A DNA stretch of 64,000 bases from Filifactor alocis ATCC 35896 (GTDB lineage Bacteria; Bacillota; Clostridia; Peptostreptococcales; Filifactoraceae). Within the stretch, counting starts at the first letter, position 1. Every line of letters starts with the position of its first letter. The position numbers were made by a program, and so were the translations under genes. Where the stretch lies: assembly GCF_000163895.2 (NCBI RefSeq), contig NC_016630.1, positions 310,001 through 374,000 of the forward strand, read 5' to 3'. This document shows positions 16,800 through 25,017 of this stretch, one piece after another. A model generated the notes under the pieces. The model was not told where the DNA came from. It saw only the letters and a program-made list of their open reading frames with translations, and did not search any database.

Positions 16800-18727
16800 T
16801 ATCTCACCTCTACTCCATCAATAATCCCTTCTGCAGAAATTGTAACCAATGATGTATCATCCTCTGTAGCTGCTGACAAAATCATTCCTTCTGATACAAC
16901 ACCTCTTAGTTTGACAGGTTTTAAATTCAAAACAACAACAAGTTTTTTACCAATCAAGTCTTCAGGCTTATAAAATTTTGCAATACCACTGACTATTTGT
17001 CGTTCTTCACTACCCACCTTTAATTTAAATACTAATAATTTATCTGCTTTTGGATGTTGTTCACACTCTAAAACTTTCGCTACCCTAAGTTCAATTTTAT
17101 CAAAATCCTCAATCGTAATTTCATCTTTATGAGGTGTAGAAGTGCTTTCTTCTTTTTTATCCACAAATAGAAGTTCCATCTCTTGCAATTCTTTTTCGAT
17201 ATCTAATCGCGGGAATAAGTTTTCTCCCCTTTTTACCTTAGTCTCAAATGGATATCCACCAAACACTTTTACACTATCCAACGTAGCCTCTTCTACCGGA
17301 ATATTGATTTGTTCCAGTATTTTATCGGAAGTAATTGTTAGCATAGGTCTCAAAAACACTGCTACAACTCTCAGAGTTTCTATCAAATGATATAGTACTG
17401 AGCGTAACTCTTCTTGTTTGGTATCGTCTTTTGCTAATTTCCAAGGCATTGTTTCATCAATATATTTATTTGCTCGACGAACTAATTTCCACAACTCTTC
17501 AAAAGCTTCATTAAACTGCATATTTTCCATAGCTTCATCAAATTTTTCGAACAATTCATTAATAATTGTTTCTAAACTCTCATCAAATTCTGTTGAAGCA
17601 TTATATTCCATTACTATTCCATCAGTATATTTTTCAACCATAGAAACTGTTCTGGATAATAAGTTCCCCAAGTCATTTACTAAATCTGAATTTATTCTTG
17701 TAAGAAATCCTCTATTGGTATAGTTTCCATCCTGTCCAAACACAAATTCTCTCAGTAAAAAGTATTTTAATGCATCAATTCCATAACGTTCAATGATTGG
17801 TTCAGGATATACCACATTTCCTTTTGATTTGCTCATTTTATCATCAGAAAACAAAATCCATCCATGCCCATAAACCTTTTGAGGAAGTGGCAAATCCAAA
17901 GCCATCAATAAAGCCGGCCAAATAATGGTATGAAACCTCATAATTTCCTTACCGACAATTTGCATATTTGCAGGCCAATATGCTTGCATCTCTTTTGTAT
18001 TATCAGGATATCCCAAAGCTGTAATATAGTTACACAATGCATCAATCCATACATAAATTACATGTCTCTCGTCAAAAGGAACCTTTACTCCCCAATCAAA
18101 CGAGGTTCTGGATACAGACAAATCTTCTAATCCTTTTTTCAAAAAATTATTTAGCATTTCATTTTTTCGACTTTCCGGAAAGCAAAAATCCGGGTGTTGT
18201 TCATAGTACTCTATCAAACGATCTTGATATTTGGACAATCTAAAAAAATAAGACTGTTCCTTTTTGGATTCCACCTCTCTGTGACAATCCGGACACTTAT
18301 TGTCTTCCAGTTGAGATTCTGTCCAAAAAGCTTCACATTCCACACAATAATGCCCTTCATATTCTCCTAAATAAATGTCTCCTTGATCATATAATTTTTG
18401 GAATATTTTTTGAACGCGTTCCTCATGTCTTGATTCTGTTGTACGAATAAAATCATCATAAGAAATTTCCATAACATTCCATAGTTTTTTTATATCGGAA
18501 ATCATATTATCTAAATATATAATCGGCTCTAATCCCATTTCTCTTGCCTTCTTTTGAATTTTTTCTCCATGTTCATCAGTTCCTGTCAAGAAACGAACAT
18601 CAAATCCTGCAAAACGTTTATATCTGGAAATAGCATCTGCAGCTACAGTGGTGTAAGTGTGTCCAATATGAAGTCTTCCACTTGGATAATAGATTGGTGT
18701 TGTTACATAAAAAGTTTTTTTACTCAA
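16799..18727 (-). CDS. metG: Methionyl-tRNA synthetase with tRNA-binding domain
   Basis: Charges initiator and elongator tRNA-Met. The 642-residue class I enzyme has PSGRLHIGHTYT (HIGH), a zinc finger CVEC...CPDC near residues 127-146, the KMSKS loop in DDKMSKSKGNVV and a C-terminal EMAP/CsaA-like tRNA-binding domain (about 540-642: DKIELRVAKVLECEQHPKADKLL). GGGGGAG precedes the start. No T-box or S-box leader is seen upstream. Confidence 0.97.
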   Translation of the reverse strand: MSKKTFYVTTPIYYPSGRLHIGHTYTTVAADAISRYKRFAGFDVRFLTGTDEHGEKIQKKAREMGLEPIIYLDNMISDIKKLWNVMEISYDDFIRTTESRHEERVQKIFQKLYDQGDIYLGEYEGHYCVECEAFWTESQLEDNKCPDCHREVESKKEQSYFFRLSKYQDRLIEYYEQHPDFCFPESRKNEMLNNFLKKGLEDLSVSRTSFDWGVKVPFDERHVIYVWIDALCNYITALGYPDNTKEMQAYWPANMQIVGKEIMRFHTIIWPALLMALDLPLPQKVYGHGWILFSDDKMSKSKGNVVYPEPIIERYGIDALKYFLLREFVFGQDGNYTNRGFLTRINSDLVNDLGNLLSRTVSMVEKYTDGIVMEYNASTEFDESLETIINELFEKFDEAMENMQFNEAFEELWKLVRRANKYIDETMPWKLAKDDTKQEELRSVLYHLIETLRVVAVFLRPMLTITSDKILEQINIPVEEATLDSVKVFGGYPFETKVKRGENLFPRLDIEKELQEMELLFVDKKEESTSTPHKDEITIEDFDKIELRVAKVLECEQHPKADKLLVFKLKVGSEERQIVSGIAKFYKPEDLIGKKLVVVLNLKPVKLRGVVSEGMILSAATEDDTSLVTISAEGIIDGVEVR

Positions 18728-19308
18728 AAAGAACTCCCCCTTATTTTAATTGAAATATAGCGCTTAAATTTATGTATCAAAAAAATTACCCGTGTTTCAA
18801 ACGGTATCCCCATATAAAAATCCGACAAGCGGTTACCGCAAAACATCCTACTCCAATACACAAAATATCAATCAAATACAAAATATTTTTACTCACCTTA
18901 TGATACAACAGAGGTGTTGCAATGTCAAATCTTTCATACCTTCAATTAACCATCCAAATTATTTAATCGAAAAACTAAAAGCTCTTATGCATAAATTCCA
19001 TTCTATAAGTTGATTTTATATAGAAAAATATAGGAACATTCTATTTTCACAACATTATCGTTTCATAATAAATCCAATTTAACCACCACAAATTGGAACT
19101 TAATACAAATACTTTCTTTAAAAAACTCACTATCATCAAAGTACTGAGAAGCAATCATTATAATCTCTAACATCTGAATTATATAGAAAATAAGTAAAAC
19201 ATACAAATCGTGTGATATAAAAAATTTTTATCATAAAAATACAGATTACCCTAATTTGAATCAATACTCCATCTTAAGTAATCTGTATTTACAATAAAAC
19301 AGTTATTT
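18728..19308. other. Long intergenic region upstream of metG
   Basis: This 581-base AT-rich gap holds the metG ribosome-binding site and, at its far end, the terminator of the PfoR-like gene (19239-19292). No T-box motif is present. A minus-strand open frame of about 50 codons (18786-18941), with one hydrophobic segment (YLIDILCIGVGCFAV), lacks a start site and could be the remnant of a small membrane protein. Otherwise I see nothing. Confidence 0.5.
19239..19292 (-). terminator. Terminator after the PfoR-like gene
   Basis: Inverted repeat AATACAGATTAC with its complement (12-13 bp). On the minus strand it is followed by a T-rich stretch, and it starts 16 bases past the stop codon. Confidence 0.75.
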
Positions 19309-20352
19309 TTATAAATCTAACTTCAAATCTCCATCTTTAATCCAACCCACACTCTTTAGCATCTTATAAAACAATAGACTTAATACTGTTGGCAGAATAA
19401 AGTGTATTAATAAAATTCCACCATAAATTTTCATAGAGGAATTCCCTGATTCCATCATAGCAGTAACAGTTCCTATTTGTCCTACAAAACCGCTTGTTCC
19501 CATCCCGGAACCAATTGGAATGTTTTCCATTCTAAAAACCATGGTTGAAATTGGACCGGTAATCGCTGCAGCCATTGTAGGCGGTATCCATATTTTCCAA
19601 TTTTTTAATATATTTGGAACTTGTAGCATAGAAGTCCCAATTCCTTGAGCCAAAAGTCCGCTCCATCCATTTTCTTTAAAACTAATTACTGCGAACCCAA
19701 TCATTTGTGCACTACATCCGGCGGTCGCTGCTCCTCCGGCTAATCCTGCTAAAGAAAGCATCATACACAATGCTGCAGAGCTTATTGGTAGTGTTAGAAC
19801 TATCCCTACAACAACTGATACAATCATGCCCATCCAAAATGGTCTCAGTGTAGTTGCAACCATAATCATATTTCCCAACCGAATCATAACAGCGTTAATC
19901 GCTGGTCCTAAAAAAGTTCCCAGCCATACCCCGGTAACTATAGTTACTGCCGGAGTAACTATAATGTCCACTTTTGTTTCTTTAGATACTATTTTCCCTA
20001 ACTCTACACTAATCCACGTAGCAATCCAAGCGCCAACCGGCCCTCCAAACTTATTTCCTGCAAATCCTACAATAACTGAAGAAAAAATAACCAGATTTGG
20101 AGCTTTCAATGCCATAGCAATCGCTACTGCAATAGCGGGACCTGTCATATCTTTTGCTATAGGCCATATGACTTCAGATAAAAAAGGAATATGTAATTTA
20201 GTACCTATAGTATTTAGAATAGTTCCTATTAATAAAGAAGCAAATAAACCCATCGCCATAGAACCTAATACATCAATTCCGTATCTTTGAAAAGACATTT
20301 CAATTCCTTTTTTCTTTAAAAAATTTTCTTTTGCATCGTTTTTTTCTTTCAT
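19309..20352 (-). CDS. PfoR-family / PTS EIIC-like membrane protein
   Basis: A 347-residue polytopic membrane protein with about eight to ten hydrophobic segments, rich in Gly, Ala and Pro. It matches the PfoR/COG3641 group, related to PTS EIIC permease domains and first named as a putative regulator of perfringolysin. Recognisable stretches include GPVGAWIATWISVELGK, LPISSAALCMMLSLAGLAGG and WIPPTMAAAITGP. No EIIA or EIIB gene is adjacent, so the substrate, if any, is unknown. The start at 20352 has AAGGAGG; a 34-codon upstream extension does not. Confidence 0.85.
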   Translation of the reverse strand: MKEKNDAKENFLKKKGIEMSFQRYGIDVLGSMAMGLFASLLIGTILNTIGTKLHIPFLSEVIWPIAKDMTGPAIAVAIAMALKAPNLVIFSSVIVGFAGNKFGGPVGAWIATWISVELGKIVSKETKVDIIVTPAVTIVTGVWLGTFLGPAINAVMIRLGNMIMVATTLRPFWMGMIVSVVVGIVLTLPISSAALCMMLSLAGLAGGAATAGCSAQMIGFAVISFKENGWSGLLAQGIGTSMLQVPNILKNWKIWIPPTMAAAITGPISTMVFRMENIPIGSGMGTSGFVGQIGTVTAMMESGNSSMKIYGGILLIHFILPTVLSLLFYKMLKSVGWIKDGDLKLDL

Positions 20353-20477
20353 TACTATTTTCCTCCTTGTCAATTTCAGTAAAATCATGTATCTCATGGA
20401 ACAAAAATATAGATTTTTACCTGAATATCTTTGTGTGAAATAAAATCTATTCAATCACAAAAACAATCATATATCAA

Positions 20478-20519
20478 AAAGAATGTTTTTACAACTGTCT
20501 TGTCATAAAAACATTCTTT
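20478..20519. repeat. 13-bp inverted repeat upstream of the PfoR-like gene
   Basis: AAAGAATGTTTTT and its exact complement flank a 16-base centre. Read on the minus strand, the second arm runs into TTCTTTTTG, giving a terminator-like structure about 126 bases before the PfoR-like start. It could be an attenuator in that gene's leader or a protein-binding palindrome. Confidence 0.6.
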
Positions 20520-20530
20520 GCAAAAAGACT

Positions 20531-20579
20531 GATTTATGAAAAATATAGATTCTTCGCTGTTTAAATTAATTCATAAATC
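20531..20579. repeat. 10-bp inverted repeat abutting the ctlX-like promoter
   Basis: GATTTATGAA and its exact complement are separated by 29 bases. The right arm ends two bases before the -35 box of the ctlX-like gene. Possible operator or part of an RNA leader on the opposite strand. Confidence 0.55.
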
Positions 20580-20581
20580 AC

Positions 20582-20609
20582 TTGAAATATACGATATTTA
20601 CTGTATAAT
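20582..20609 (+). promoter_or_regulatory. Promoter of the ctlX-like gene
   Basis: TTGAAA (20582-20587), a 16-base spacer and TATAAT (20604-20609). About 55 bases of leader precede AGGAGGG and the ATG at 20671. Confidence 0.75.
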
Positions 20610-20670
20610 GATAAGTAGTTAAAATCTAAAGTTGATAGATTTTTACACAAAAATTAGGAGGGATTAATTT

Positions 20671-21588
20671 ATGAAACACTCTACATCATCTATTGTTATG
20701 GTTAGACCTGTAGCATTTCAATTTAATGCAGAAACTGCAGTAAACAATGTTTATCAAAATAATGATAACAGAGATGTTAACGAAGTACAAAAAAAAGCAT
20801 TGGAAGAATTTGATAATCTTGTAAAAGAACTTGAAAATCGTGGTATTACTGTTCACGTTCTTCAAGACACATTAACTCCTGCCACACCGGATTCCATTTT
20901 CCCAAACAACTGGTTCTCAACACACGAAGGTGGTTTGATGGTAGTATATCCTATGTTTGCTGAAAATAGACAAGCAGAAATTGCAAAATTCCGTGCAACT
21001 GTAGAAAAGATTGCTGAAGAAAGTCAAAAAGATGAACCTTTCTTTACTATCATTGACTATTCTAAAAACAGAGAAAGAAATCAAATTCTAGAAGGAACCG
21101 GATCTATTGTAATTGATAGAAAAAACAAGGTAGCATACTGTACTCTAAGTCCTCGTGCAGACAAAGAAATGTTTGACAAATGGTGTAAAGAAACGGGACA
21201 TACAGGAGTAACATTCGTTTCTTACCAAGAAGGAAAACCAATTTACCATACTAACATCGTTATGGGAATCGGAGAAAAAACTGCGTTGGTTGGTCTTGAT
21301 GCAATTGATGAAAAAGATAGAGCTCGTGTTCGTGAGTCATTAGAAGCAGGTGGAAACGAAATCATTGAACTAACAATGGATCAATTAAAAGCTTGTGCAG
21401 GAAATACCTTAGAATTAAAAGGAAAAGATGGAAACTTTATCGCTATCAGTAAAATGGCATATGATTCATTAACAAAAGAACAGGTAGAAAAAATAGAAAA
21501 AACAACACCTATTCTTGTAGCTGACATCAACACTATTGAATTCTATGGAGGCGGAAGTGTTAGATGTATGATGGCTGAAGTGTTTTAA
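20671..21588 (+). CDS. ctlX: Arginine-deiminase-superfamily hydrolase, CtlX-like
   Basis: A 305-residue enzyme of the guanidino-group modifying superfamily, in the branch that includes Fusobacterium FN0238-type proteins and the citrulline hydrolase CtlX. The conserved positions are FPNNWFSTH at 77-85, EGTGS at 141-145, His193 in YHTNIVMG and the C-terminal nucleophile Cys299 in GGGSVRCM. It probably cleaves citrulline or a related ureido/guanidino compound, giving ornithine, ammonia and CO2; the exact substrate cannot be read from sequence. It is monocistronic, with its own promoter and terminator and an excellent AGGAGG site, which suggests strong expression. Confidence 0.85.
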   Translation: MKHSTSSIVMVRPVAFQFNAETAVNNVYQNNDNRDVNEVQKKALEEFDNLVKELENRGITVHVLQDTLTPATPDSIFPNNWFSTHEGGLMVVYPMFAENRQAEIAKFRATVEKIAEESQKDEPFFTIIDYSKNRERNQILEGTGSIVIDRKNKVAYCTLSPRADKEMFDKWCKETGHTGVTFVSYQEGKPIYHTNIVMGIGEKTALVGLDAIDEKDRARVRESLEAGGNEIIELTMDQLKACAGNTLELKGKDGNFIAISKMAYDSLTKEQVEKIEKTTPILVADINTIEFYGGGSVRCMMAEVF

Positions 21589-21628
21589 TTTATAAAAACG
21601 AAATTTTAGTAACTAAATAAATTTTTAT

Positions 21629-21667
21629 ACGGATTATATCTGACAAAGTAGATATAGTCCGTTTTTT
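21629..21667 (+). terminator. Terminator after the ctlX-like gene
   Basis: 13-bp stem ACGGATTATATCT with AGATATAGTCCGT (one G-U pair), 8-base loop, followed by TTTTTT: a textbook intrinsic terminator about 40 bases after the stop. Confidence 0.95.
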
Positions 21668-21747
21668 ATTCCCAAATAATTCAAACAAAAATTTTTATTT
21701 TTCAATATTGTTCTGAATGAGGAAACTACAGGACATTAAATTAATAC

Positions 21748-21788
21748 AAAAAAATAAAATGCCGTGATTTCAATATTCACAGCATTTT
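21748..21788 (-). terminator. Terminator after tRNA-Leu
   Basis: On the minus strand, AAAATGCTGTGA pairs with TCACGGCATTTT (one G-U pair) and is followed by ATTTTTTT. It lies about 20 bases beyond the tRNA 3' end. Confidence 0.9.
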
Positions 21789-21808
21789 ACAAAAAAATAC
21801 AATATGTA

Positions 21809-21893
21809 TGGTGCAGATAGGGAGACTCGAACTCCCACGAACAATGTTCATACGCCCCTCAAGCGCACGCGTCTGCCATTTCGCCATATCTGC
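21809..21893 (-). tRNA. tRNA-Leu (anticodon GAG)
   Basis: An 85-base type II tRNA. The acceptor stem GCAGATA pairs with TATCTGC, the discriminator is A and CCA is encoded. The anticodon loop TTGAGGG gives GAG, reading CUC/CUU. A variable arm TGAACATTGTTCG and a T-arm GGGAG-TTCGAGT-CTCCC follow. It stands alone, with a TATAAT -10 box at 21908-21913 (weak -35) and its own terminator. Confidence 0.96.
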
Positions 21894-22109
21894 AAAATCT
21901 CTTGTAAATTATAACACACTCTTTTGAAAAAAGAAATCACTATTATATATTTCATAATTCATCATAAAATTCGAATCAATAGTTCAAGCAAAAGATAATT
22001 CAAAAAACTATTTTTCATATCACATCATAACTTTATTTATTACAAAGAACATATTCTGTAAAAATAATTCATTGTACTTTTCATAAATTACTTATATGTA
22101 TTAAATCGC

Positions 22110-22478
22110 CTAACGTCGTCTCATATCTGTCAAACCTAAACTGATGTATAACGCCTTATCTACTTTTTCCATAAATCTGGGGCTACACTTCCCAATCTTA
22201 TCTTTCAATCTCTGTTTATCTAGAGTACGAATCTGTTCTAATAAAACTACAGAATCCTTTGCCAATCCGAACTCTTTTGCGGAAATCTCCAAATGCGTTG
22301 GTAATTTCGCCTTATTAATTTGTGAAGTAATTGCTACAACAATAACTGTAGGAGAATATTTATTCCCTATATCATTCTGAACAACAAGAACCGGTCGAAC
22401 TCCTCCCTGTTCAGAACCGATGACGGGGCTGAGATCAGCATAAAAAATATCTCCTCTCTTTACAATAGTATTTATCAT
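22110..22478 (-). CDS. mazF: MazF/EndoA-type mRNA interferase
   Basis: Ribosome-independent endoribonuclease of the MazF/PemK family, 122 residues and very close in sequence to Bacillus NdoA. Key stretches are KRGDIFYADLSPVIGSEQGG, RPVLVVQND, VVAITSQINKAKLPTH and DSVVLLEQIRTLDKQRL. The catalytic Arg/Thr region is intact, so it should be active. The start at 22478 has GGAAA upstream; longer starts at 22484 or 22490 add few residues. It lies downstream of alr as in Bacillus, but the ribbon-helix-helix antitoxin gene normally between the two is not visible. Confidence 0.95.
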   Translation of the reverse strand: MINTIVKRGDIFYADLSPVIGSEQGGVRPVLVVQNDIGNKYSPTVIVVAITSQINKAKLPTHLEISAKEFGLAKDSVVLLEQIRTLDKQRLKDKIGKCSPRFMEKVDKALYISLGLTDMRRR

Positions 22479-22809
22479 AATCATTTCCAACTTTCCATAA
22501 TTATCTATAGATTTTGTAAGTCCATCAACTATTATAATACTAAAACCTAATTAAATGATTGAACCAATCCAATCTCTACAAGTTATACTTTTGATTGTTT
22601 CGTGAATCAGTTTATTTACACTTTCACAGAGCATGTCCATAACTTTTTCAAATGTCTGAAACACTTGATTCTTCAAGAAATAATTAAATCATTCTATTGA
22701 GTTTTAGTATAAATATACAAATGCTACTTGAATCAAATACATTGTGCTACAATACCGTTGTTCCTATTACTATAATACATCATAGCATAACTCAATTATT
22801 TGAACAATC
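22479..22809. other. Gap between alr and mazF, where an antitoxin gene is expected
   Basis: The 331-base space would fit the ~280-base antitoxin gene found here in Bacillus, but no ribbon-helix-helix frame is seen. The only minus-strand frame of interest is 22551-22676 (TTG start, 41 codons, Lys/Glu-rich amphipathic helix around FEKVMDMLCESVNKLIHETIKS), without a good ribosome-binding site. It is either a very small gene or chance. Confidence 0.5.
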
Positions 22810-23976
22810 TCATCTCATTCTTAAATAATCTACTACTTTAACAACTTTCCCTTTTCTACGAAAAATCCTCGGTATTCTTCGTTGCATCATACATAAAACC
22901 TCATAAGAGATTGTCCCCATAGCTTTTGCTAATCGCTCCACACTCATGTCTTGTTCATCTGAATAAATAACCACTTTATCTCCTATATTAAATTCTTTGG
23001 ATATATCTAAACGAATCATACTTTGATCCATGCAAACATTACCAACAATCGGATACTTATCTCCTTTTATCTTAACATAACAATTATTGCTTAACGCCCT
23101 ACTAAACCCATCTGCATATCCGATTGGGATTGTTGCAATTTTTTCATAATCATCCTGCACAATATATTTATGCCCATAGCTAACTCCGGTTCCTTTTTCT
23201 ACTACTTTTAAATTCGATATTGTTGAAAATAAACTCATCGCCGGCTTAATATTAACATTTTTTTCAGAAACCTCTTTTGATGGATAGTAACCAAACAAAG
23301 CTATTCCGAGTCTTACCATATCCAAATGGTATTCAGGATAACAAATTGTTGCAGCAGTATTACAACAGTGTCTTATATCAAATGTTATATTCTGTTTTTC
23401 TAAACTTTGAATTAATTTAGAAAAAACATAAAATTGTTTTTGTGTATGGAATTTATCACGTTCATCCGCTCTTGCAAAGTGAGTAAATATTCCCTTAAAA
23501 TGCAATCCATCCAATCTACTCAATTGTTTGATATCTCTTATTGCCATATCATTACACAGAAAACCTATTCTAGACATGCCACTATCTATTTTAATATGAA
23601 CATTTGCAACTTTTTGATGCTTCAGAGCAATATTGTTCAAAGCTATTCCTTGACTTAAAGTATATATAGGTATATCTATATTGTTCTTTAATAATTCTTC
23701 ATACTGATATTCAGGAACAAAACTCAAACAAGTAATAGGTAACTTAATTCCTGCGTTTCTCAATTCTAATGCTTCATCCATATTAGATACAGCAATATAG
23801 TCAATCCCCATATTTTCATACAACTTTGCTATTTCAACACTTCCGTGCCCATATGCATTTGCTTTCAGAACACAGCATACTTTTGTTTTATGAGTAATTA
23901 ACTGTTTCAAATTTTTATAATTTTGTTCTAATGTATCTAAATTAATCTCAGCCCAAGTTGCTCCGTATTGTCTCAC
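22810..23976 (-). CDS. alr: Alanine racemase
   Basis: PLP enzyme that makes D-alanine for peptidoglycan, 388 residues. The PLP lysine is K38 in VLKANAYGHG, the second catalytic residue is the Tyr in GVSYGHKY (about 263), and GNVCMDQSMI is a further signature. It is followed by mazF, as in Bacillus, with acpS upstream on the same strand. Confidence 0.97.
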   Translation of the reverse strand: MRQYGATWAEINLDTLEQNYKNLKQLITHKTKVCCVLKANAYGHGSVEIAKLYENMGIDYIAVSNMDEALELRNAGIKLPITCLSFVPEYQYEELLKNNIDIPIYTLSQGIALNNIALKHQKVANVHIKIDSGMSRIGFLCNDMAIRDIKQLSRLDGLHFKGIFTHFARADERDKFHTQKQFYVFSKLIQSLEKQNITFDIRHCCNTAATICYPEYHLDMVRLGIALFGYYPSKEVSEKNVNIKPAMSLFSTISNLKVVEKGTGVSYGHKYIVQDDYEKIATIPIGYADGFSRALSNNCYVKIKGDKYPIVGNVCMDQSMIRLDISKEFNIGDKVVIYSDEQDMSVERLAKAMGTISYEVLCMMQRRIPRIFRRKGKVVKVVDYLRMR

Positions 23977-24098
23977 AAAAAATTCCCCTCTGAAATGTTC
24001 ATTTCATACAGTATATCACTAATTTACATATTTTTATTTGATTTTTTGTATTTTGTAATATTATTTACATTTTTCACATAATACCAACATTCATAAAA

Positions 24099-24467
24099 CT
24101 ATTCCATAACACAAAAAGCAATTGCATTGTCTCTTTCATGAGAAATAGATATATGTACATAAGATATTTCTTTTTCTTCCAATGCCATCCTGGCATTAGA
24201 ATACAAAGTAACATAAGGTTTCCCATAAGAATCATGAAAAATTTCTATATCCTTCATAGAAAATCCTACAAATCCCGTTCCTAACGCCTTAGCTACAGAT
24301 TCTTTCACAGCGAAAAAAGAAGCAATCGTTTCTATGGAATTGTTTTTTTGCTTGAAATAATATTTTTCTTTTTCTGTAAACAACCTATCTATAGTCCTAG
24401 GATGCTTGCTACATAGGTTCGACATCCTTTTTATAGAAACAATATCTACCCCTACTCCTTTAACCAT
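24099..24467 (-). CDS. acpS: Holo-acyl-carrier-protein synthase
   Basis: Transfers 4'-phosphopantetheine from CoA to acyl carrier protein, 122 residues. The Mg-binding Asp is in GVGVDIVSIKRM, the Glu in FFAVKESVAKALGTG, and HISISHERDNAIA closes the family pattern. It lies 122 bases before alr, a common acpS-alr order in Firmicutes. Confidence 0.96.
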   Translation of the reverse strand: MVKGVGVDIVSIKRMSNLCSKHPRTIDRLFTEKEKYYFKQKNNSIETIASFFAVKESVAKALGTGFVGFSMKDIEIFHDSYGKPYVTLYSNARMALEEKEISYVHISISHERDNAIAFCVME

Positions 24468-24659
24468 ATTTATTCCCCTTTTGACTAAATTTGCATTTTT
24501 TTAAAATCATTTGAATGTAATATTTTTTCTTGGCGAAAAAATATTATTCCAATAATTTTATCTAACAACACATCCAAACTATGTTATAGTAATGTAAGTG
24601 ATGAATTCTATCTGTTTATTTTTAATTATACACCAATATTTATGAAAGGTAATGAATCT

Positions 24660-24917
24660 ATGAACAAAAAAATAAGTTTTTTCGTATATATTCTGAGATG
24701 TAAGGATAATTCACTGTATACCGGATACACTATAAATGATATTAAAAAACGAGTTGAACAACACAACAACGGAACTGGAGCAAAATATACACGCAGTAGA
24801 CGACCGGTTTCTCTTGTTTATTTTGAAGAATTTTCATCAAAATCAGAAGCTTTAAAAAGAGAAATTGAAATAAAATCGTATTCAAAATCAAAAAAAGAAC
24901 TTCTTGTAAAAAGATAA
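24660..24917 (+). CDS. GIY-YIG nuclease-like protein (YhbQ/UPF0213 family)
   Basis: An 85-residue single-domain protein with the GIY-YIG fold of the YhbQ type: YILRCKDNSLYTGYT (the Y and G of the motif), the catalytic-region Arg in IKKRVEQHN, and a Glu near ALKREIEIK. A role in DNA repair has been proposed for the family; the cellular function is not settled. The start at 24660 was chosen for AAAGGT 9 bases upstream. It is divergent from acpS and precedes metN. Confidence 0.9.
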   Translation: MNKKISFFVYILRCKDNSLYTGYTINDIKKRVEQHNNGTGAKYTRSRRPVSLVYFEEFSSKSEALKREIEIKSYSKSKKELLVKR

Positions 24918-25017
24918 GGTTAATTTTTTTTGTTTTTTTTATTTTTTTATTCTATAGCAATGCAAAAAATGATATTATAACAAGTATTATATTATAAAAT
25001 GATTGAGGTGATTGTAA

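Larger units (their letters stand above)
20353..20670. other. Divergent control region between pfoR-like and ctlX-like genes
   Basis: This 318-base region separates two divergently transcribed genes. It contains two long inverted repeats (20478-20519 and 20531-20579), the ctlX-like promoter (20582-20609) and both ribosome-binding sites. No small gene is apparent. Confidence 0.7.

Noticed and set aside
18728..19308. Possible T-box or S-box leader for metG
   Set aside because: The T-box core AGGGTGGnACCGCG and S-box features were looked for on the minus strand and not found.
19826..20290. 154-codon plus-strand open frame inside the PfoR-like gene
   Set aside because: It lies wholly antisense to a membrane protein with clear family features; there is no ribosome-binding site, and the Pro/Ile/Thr-rich product is typical of an antisense shadow.
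22110..22478. MazF as a sign of a plasmid or phage island
   Set aside because: It is in the conserved chromosomal alr locus and very similar to Bacillus NdoA; no mobile genes flank it.
24660..24917. GIY-YIG homing endonuclease or mobile intron
   Set aside because: At 85 residues with the YhbQ pattern and no DNA-binding extension, it is the ordinary single-domain housekeeping family.
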